From the NCBI GenBank assembly GCA_944354085.1, contig CALVPW010000098.1:1-16514 (forward strand): a stretch of DNA of 16,514 nucleotides, read 5' to 3'. The notes under the pieces are model-generated. The model did no database searches, was not told the DNA's origin, and was given only the letters and a program-made list of their open reading frames with translations. Position numbers and translations under genes: made by a program. The DNA comes from an uncultured Clostridia bacterium (lineage in GTDB: Bacteria > Bacillota > Clostridia > Christensenellales > Borkfalkiaceae). Below are positions 13,750 to 16,514 of the stretch, piece by piece. Position 1 is the stretch's first letter; the number at the start of each line of letters is the position of its first letter.

Positions 13750-14649
13750 ATGAAAAATATCTTTCTTCTCGGAAGTCTGAATGCCGATCTCACCATCCGC
13801 GCGCCCTATATCCCGAAGGCGGGCGAAACGCTCAAAGGGAGCGATTTTATGCTCACGGCGGGCGGGAAGGGCGCCAATCAGGCATACGCCTGCGCCAACC
13901 TCGGCGGAAACGTCTTTATGGCGGGCTGCGTCGGGAACGATCAATTTGCGCAGATGCTCCTCAAAAGCCTGCGCGCGGCGGGGGCGGATCTTTCGCACGT
14001 GCGCCGTACGGACGTGAGCACGGGCGTTGCCGTCATCACGGTGGCGGAGGGCGACAACCGCATCATCCTCGACGAGGGCGCCAACGGTAAAGTGACGGGC
14101 GAGGACGCCGCGGCGCTGCTCGCAAACGCGCGGGAAGGCGATATATTTATGACGCAGCTGGAAACGCCGCTGCCCGCCGTCGAATACGCGCTGCGCCTTG
14201 CGCGGGAAAAGGGGCTGTATACCGTTCTCAATCCCGCGCCCGCCGTCCAAGCGGCGCGTACGCTTATGCAGTATGCCGACCTCATCACCCCGAACGAGAC
14301 GGAGCTTGCCATCCTGAGCGGCGAAAAGGAGATCGAAGCGGGCTGCAAGGCGCTCGTCGGGATGGGCGCGGGGGCGGTGCTCGCCACGCTTGGGAAGGAG
14401 GGCTCGCTCCTTTATGACGGCGCGTTCACGCCGATTCCCGCCGTCGACGTCGGCAAAGCGGTGGATACGACCGCCGCGGGCGATACCTTTTGCGGGGCGC
14501 TTGCCGTCAGGCTTGCCGAGGGGGCGTCTCTTAGGGAAGCGGCGCACTTTGCTTCCCTCTGTTCGGGCATCACCGTCACGCGGCGGGGCGCGCAGGTCTC
14601 CATCCCCAACCGGAAGGAGGCGGATGAACTCCTTAAAAAGTTTTCATAA
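13750..14649 (+). CDS. rbsK: ribokinase (PfkB family)
   Basis: Ribokinase phosphorylates D-ribose to ribose 5-phosphate in the cytoplasm. The 299-residue product shows GSLNADLTIRAP (8-19), the sugar-binding GGKGANQAYA (38-47), NPAPA (161-165), ITPNETE (179-185), TLGKEGSL (213-220) and the anion-hole and catalytic segment DTTAAGDTFCGA (239-250) with catalytic D245. The ribokinase-specific AVDVGKAVDTTAAGD run favours ribose over other PfkB substrates, though PfkB specificity from sequence alone has limits and deoxyribokinase is the main alternative. The gene is monocistronic, with its own promoter and a strong terminator; no ribose transporter or regulator is adjacent. The start is fixed by the canonical N-terminus. 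Confidence 0.9.
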   Translation: MKNIFLLGSLNADLTIRAPYIPKAGETLKGSDFMLTAGGKGANQAYACANLGGNVFMAGCVGNDQFAQMLLKSLRAAGADLSHVRRTDVSTGVAVITVAEGDNRIILDEGANGKVTGEDAAALLANAREGDIFMTQLETPLPAVEYALRLAREKGLYTVLNPAPAVQAARTLMQYADLITPNETELAILSGEKEIEAGCKALVGMGAGAVLATLGKEGSLLYDGAFTPIPAVDVGKAVDTTAAGDTFCGALAVRLAEGASLREAAHFASLCSGITVTRRGAQVSIPNRKEADELLKKFS

Positions 14650-14659
14650 TGCGGGGCAT

Positions 14660-14693
14660 AAAAAAGAACGGCTTTGAGCCGTTCTTTTTTTAT
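14660..14693. terminator. bidirectional terminator between ribokinase and the tetR-like gene
   Basis: A 14-pair stem, AAAAAAGAACGGCT (14660-14673) and AGCCGTTCTTTTTT (14677-14690), with a TTG loop. A-rich and T-rich ends allow use on both strands. The stop codon of the minus-strand gene (14690-14692) overlaps its edge. Confidence 0.93.
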
Positions 14694-15310
14694 GACGAAA
14701 ATGCTTGGGTCAGCGCCCGTACGAGCGGCGCCGCGATCTCGGCGATCGTGCATTCACGGTATACGACGTCCGCCGCCCGCATTGCCGCCTGCTGTTTTTC
14801 GCTCGCGTTGGTGTAGGGATACACGCCGAACAAAAAGGGATAAAAGGCGTAAATAAATTGCTGCACCGCCGCGTCGCCCACATGGGGGAAATGCGCCGTA
14901 AGACAGCGGCAGACCGCTTGCAGCGAGGCTTTGTATACCCGCTTGAATGCGGTGAGATTTTCGAGGCGGCTGCCCGATTCAAGATCGAAAAGATTCATCG
15001 AGAGCAGTTTGAGCATGCACTTGCGCGCTTCAAGGAGCGCGGCAAACGCCTCGGGGAAGGCTTCCGCGGGCACGGGTGCGTCTGCGAGCGCGTTCATGTC
15101 CCGCGTCCACGCGGCGTACTCCCGCTCCAAAAGCGCCAAAAAGATCTCCTCTTTCGTCCTGAAATAGTTGTATACGGAAGGGCGCGAAAAGGACGTTTTT
15201 TGACTGATGACGCCGAGCGTGATCTTATGAAAGGGCATGCTTTCGTACAGCTGCGCGCAGGCGTCCACGATCTCTTCCCTGCGTGCGGTGTGTTTGAGCG
15301 CGCCTGCCAT
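14690..15310 (-). CDS. TetR/AcrR-family transcriptional regulator
   Basis: The protein has 206 residues. The DNA-binding domain occupies about 10-60, with helix-turn-helix KITLGVISQKTSFSRPSVYNY (residues 29-49) followed by the FRTKEEIFLAL signature of the family. The C-terminal part (about 70-206) is helical and probably binds a ligand and dimerises; it has no close match I can name. The ATG at 15310 has GGAG six bases upstream. The gene starts 10 bp after the alcohol dehydrogenase stop on the same strand, so the two form an operon and the regulator probably controls the dehydrogenase or senses a metabolite tied to it. The operator would be expected upstream of the dehydrogenase, outside the window. 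Confidence 0.9.
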   Translation of the reverse strand: MAGALKHTARREEIVDACAQLYESMPFHKITLGVISQKTSFSRPSVYNYFRTKEEIFLALLEREYAAWTRDMNALADAPVPAEAFPEAFAALLEARKCMLKLLSMNLFDLESGSRLENLTAFKRVYKASLQAVCRCLTAHFPHVGDAAVQQFIYAFYPFLFGVYPYTNASEKQQAAMRAADVVYRECTIAEIAAPLVRALTQAFSS

Positions 15311-15320
15311 GCGGCGCTCC

Positions 15321-16490
15321 TTACAAGCTCTCGCGGAGGATCTTTACGATCTCTTCGCGGGTGAGGACCTTATAGCCGCCGTCCATCACGAGCGTCGCGT
15401 CGGCGATGCCCTCGATCATATCGGGCGTTGCGCCGAGCTCGGTGATGTTCATCGCGAGCCCGAGCTCTTTCATCCAGCGTTTCATGGCGTCGAGCCCCGC
15501 GTTTGCGATCTCCTCGTCCGTCTTGCCCGCAGGGTCGACGTTCCACACGTTCTCTGCGAACCGCACGAATTTTTTCAGCCCGTAAGGGAGGATATGGCGG
15601 TAATAGGGGAGGGAGACGGCGGCGAGCGTCATGCCGTGCGTCGCGTCGGTGTACGCGCCCACGGCTTGCCCGAGCATGTGCACCATCCAGTCCGTGCTCT
15701 TGCCGCAGGCGACGAGGGTGTTCAGCGCCCACGTTGCCGTCCACATGATGTTGGAGCGCGCCTCCATATCCTGCGTATCTTTGGCGGCGATGCGGCTCCC
15801 ATGTAAAAGCGAACGCATCAGCCCTTCGGAGAGGTAATCGCTCGTGTTGTCGTCCTCGCCCGAGAAGTACTGCTCGCAGATATGGTTGAAGATATCGTAA
15901 ATGCCCGCGATCATCTGGTAGCGGGGGAGCGTGAGCGTATATGCGGGATCGAGCACCGAGAAGCGGGGCATGACCGTTTCAGATTCGAACACATGCCCGA
16001 TCTTGCGCTTTGCCGCGTGGTTGGTGATCACCGCGCCCGCGTTCATCTCCGAGCCCGTGCCCGCCATCGTCAGCACGCAGCCGACGGGCACGATCTTACA
16101 GGTCGGCTCTTCGAACCGCACATAATATTTCTCCCACGGGTCTTCCTCGCAGCAAACGGAAACGGAGAGCGCTTTGGCATAATCGCACACCGAACCGCCG
16201 CCCACGGCAAGAATGAGCTCCGCATGCGCCTTGCGGGCGATCCCGATGCCTTCGTACAGCTTTTCGAGGGTGGGATTGGGCATGACGCCCGCGATCTCCA
16301 CCACCGTCTTGCCGTTCTCTTTGAGGATGCGGACGACGGTATCGTAGATGCCGTTCTTTTTGATGGAACCGCCGCCGTATACGAGCACGACGTTCTTGCC
16401 GTATTTGGGGAGCTCGTCGGAAAGGTGTTTGACCGCGCCTTCGCCAAAATACAGTTTGGTGGGGTTGCAATAGGTAAAAGTTCCGAGCAT
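15321..16490 (-). CDS. iron-type alcohol dehydrogenase, butanol dehydrogenase/YqhD-like
   Basis: The enzyme should reduce aldehydes to alcohols, or the reverse, with NAD(P)H. The 389-residue length fits the family. FGEGAVKHL (15-23), VYGGGSIKKNGIYD (37-50) and the nucleotide-binding AVGGGSVCDYAKAL (95-108) are typical of the BdhA/YugJ/YqhD group. The four metal ligands are present: D199 and H203 in IYDIFNH, H271 in MVHMLG and H285 in DATHGM. Whether iron or zinc is bound, and whether NADH or NADPH is preferred, cannot be read here. I chose the ATG at 16490, with GGAG eight bases upstream, over a GTG at the window edge (16514) that would place the SD inside the coding region. It is co-transcribed with the downstream TetR-type regulator. 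Confidence 0.93.
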   Translation of the reverse strand: MLGTFTYCNPTKLYFGEGAVKHLSDELPKYGKNVVLVYGGGSIKKNGIYDTVVRILKENGKTVVEIAGVMPNPTLEKLYEGIGIARKAHAELILAVGGGSVCDYAKALSVSVCCEEDPWEKYYVRFEEPTCKIVPVGCVLTMAGTGSEMNAGAVITNHAAKRKIGHVFESETVMPRFSVLDPAYTLTLPRYQMIAGIYDIFNHICEQYFSGEDDNTSDYLSEGLMRSLLHGSRIAAKDTQDMEARSNIMWTATWALNTLVACGKSTDWMVHMLGQAVGAYTDATHGMTLAAVSLPYYRHILPYGLKKFVRFAENVWNVDPAGKTDEEIANAGLDAMKRWMKELGLAMNITELGATPDMIEGIADATLVMDGGYKVLTREEIVKILRESL

Positions 16491-16514
16491 ATCTTCTTCT
16501 CCTTTTTCTGACAC

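Noticed and set aside
1..16514. CRISPR array, tRNA or rRNA genes, phage or defence genes
   Set aside because: No regularly spaced repeats, tRNA-like cloverleaf or rRNA sequence was seen on reading, and every sizeable gene except two small unknowns has a housekeeping or metabolic assignment.

Overview
The window reads as chromosomal DNA of a GC-rich, spore-forming, low-oxygen member of the Firmicutes (Clostridia). The evidence is the gene content: a nadD-yqeK-rsfS cluster, a SecA with a C-terminal SEC-C zinc tail, the sporulation gene spoVAC, a DUF1858 redox-disulfide protein and an iron-type alcohol dehydrogenase. It also shows strong purine-rich ribosome binding sites and SigA-type promoters. 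An uncultured gut clostridial lineage is a reasonable guess, but no ribosomal RNA or other taxonomic marker is present, so that placement is inference.

Layout. (1) Positions 1-3843, all +: the C-terminal end of a GH51 alpha-L-arabinofuranosidase, a membrane-anchored ComEC-like metallo-beta-lactamase hydrolase, recX, and a bifunctional NAD(P)HX epimerase/dehydratase. These are nearly contiguous (gaps of 8, 1 and 21 bp) and end at a perfect 17-bp hairpin that can terminate both strands. (2) Positions 3923-7063: a minus-strand membrane protein of unknown function, then divergently a fused nadD-yqeK gene, rsfS and a DUF4097-type beta-repeat protein. (3) Positions 7064-7312: a small minus-strand single-span membrane protein whose stop codon abuts that of the DUF4097 gene. 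(4) Positions 7313-12833: a 277-bp non-coding regulatory stretch, then secA, prfB and tsaD. (5) Positions 12834-13677: a possible 29-codon ORF translationally coupled to spoVAC behind a SigG-like promoter, then a small CxxC protein of the DUF1858 family. (6) Positions 13750-14649: ribokinase. (7) Positions 14690-16490, minus strand: an iron-type alcohol dehydrogenase followed by a TetR-family regulator.

How they fit together. Most genes are housekeeping: NAD synthesis and repair (nadD, nnrE/nnrD), Ap4A clearance (yqeK), ribosome silencing (rsfS), protein export (secA), termination at UGA/UAA (prfB), tRNA t6A (tsaD) and RecA control (recX). The more specialised parts are carbohydrate use (GH51, ribokinase), fermentation (alcohol dehydrogenase with its probable regulator) and spore germination (spoVAC).

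No mobile element, CRISPR array, tRNA, rRNA or defence system was seen. The features most worth a second look are regulatory. Three genes (nadD, ribokinase, the 7312 minus-strand gene) have a -10 box ending exactly six bases before the start codon, which predicts leaderless mRNAs. A 22-bp AT-rich motif is shared by two intergenic regions. spoVAC stands apart from spoVAD/spoVAE behind a forespore-type promoter. The uncharacterised membrane protein at 3923-4678 carries a soluble domain faintly like an Mrr-type nuclease fold.
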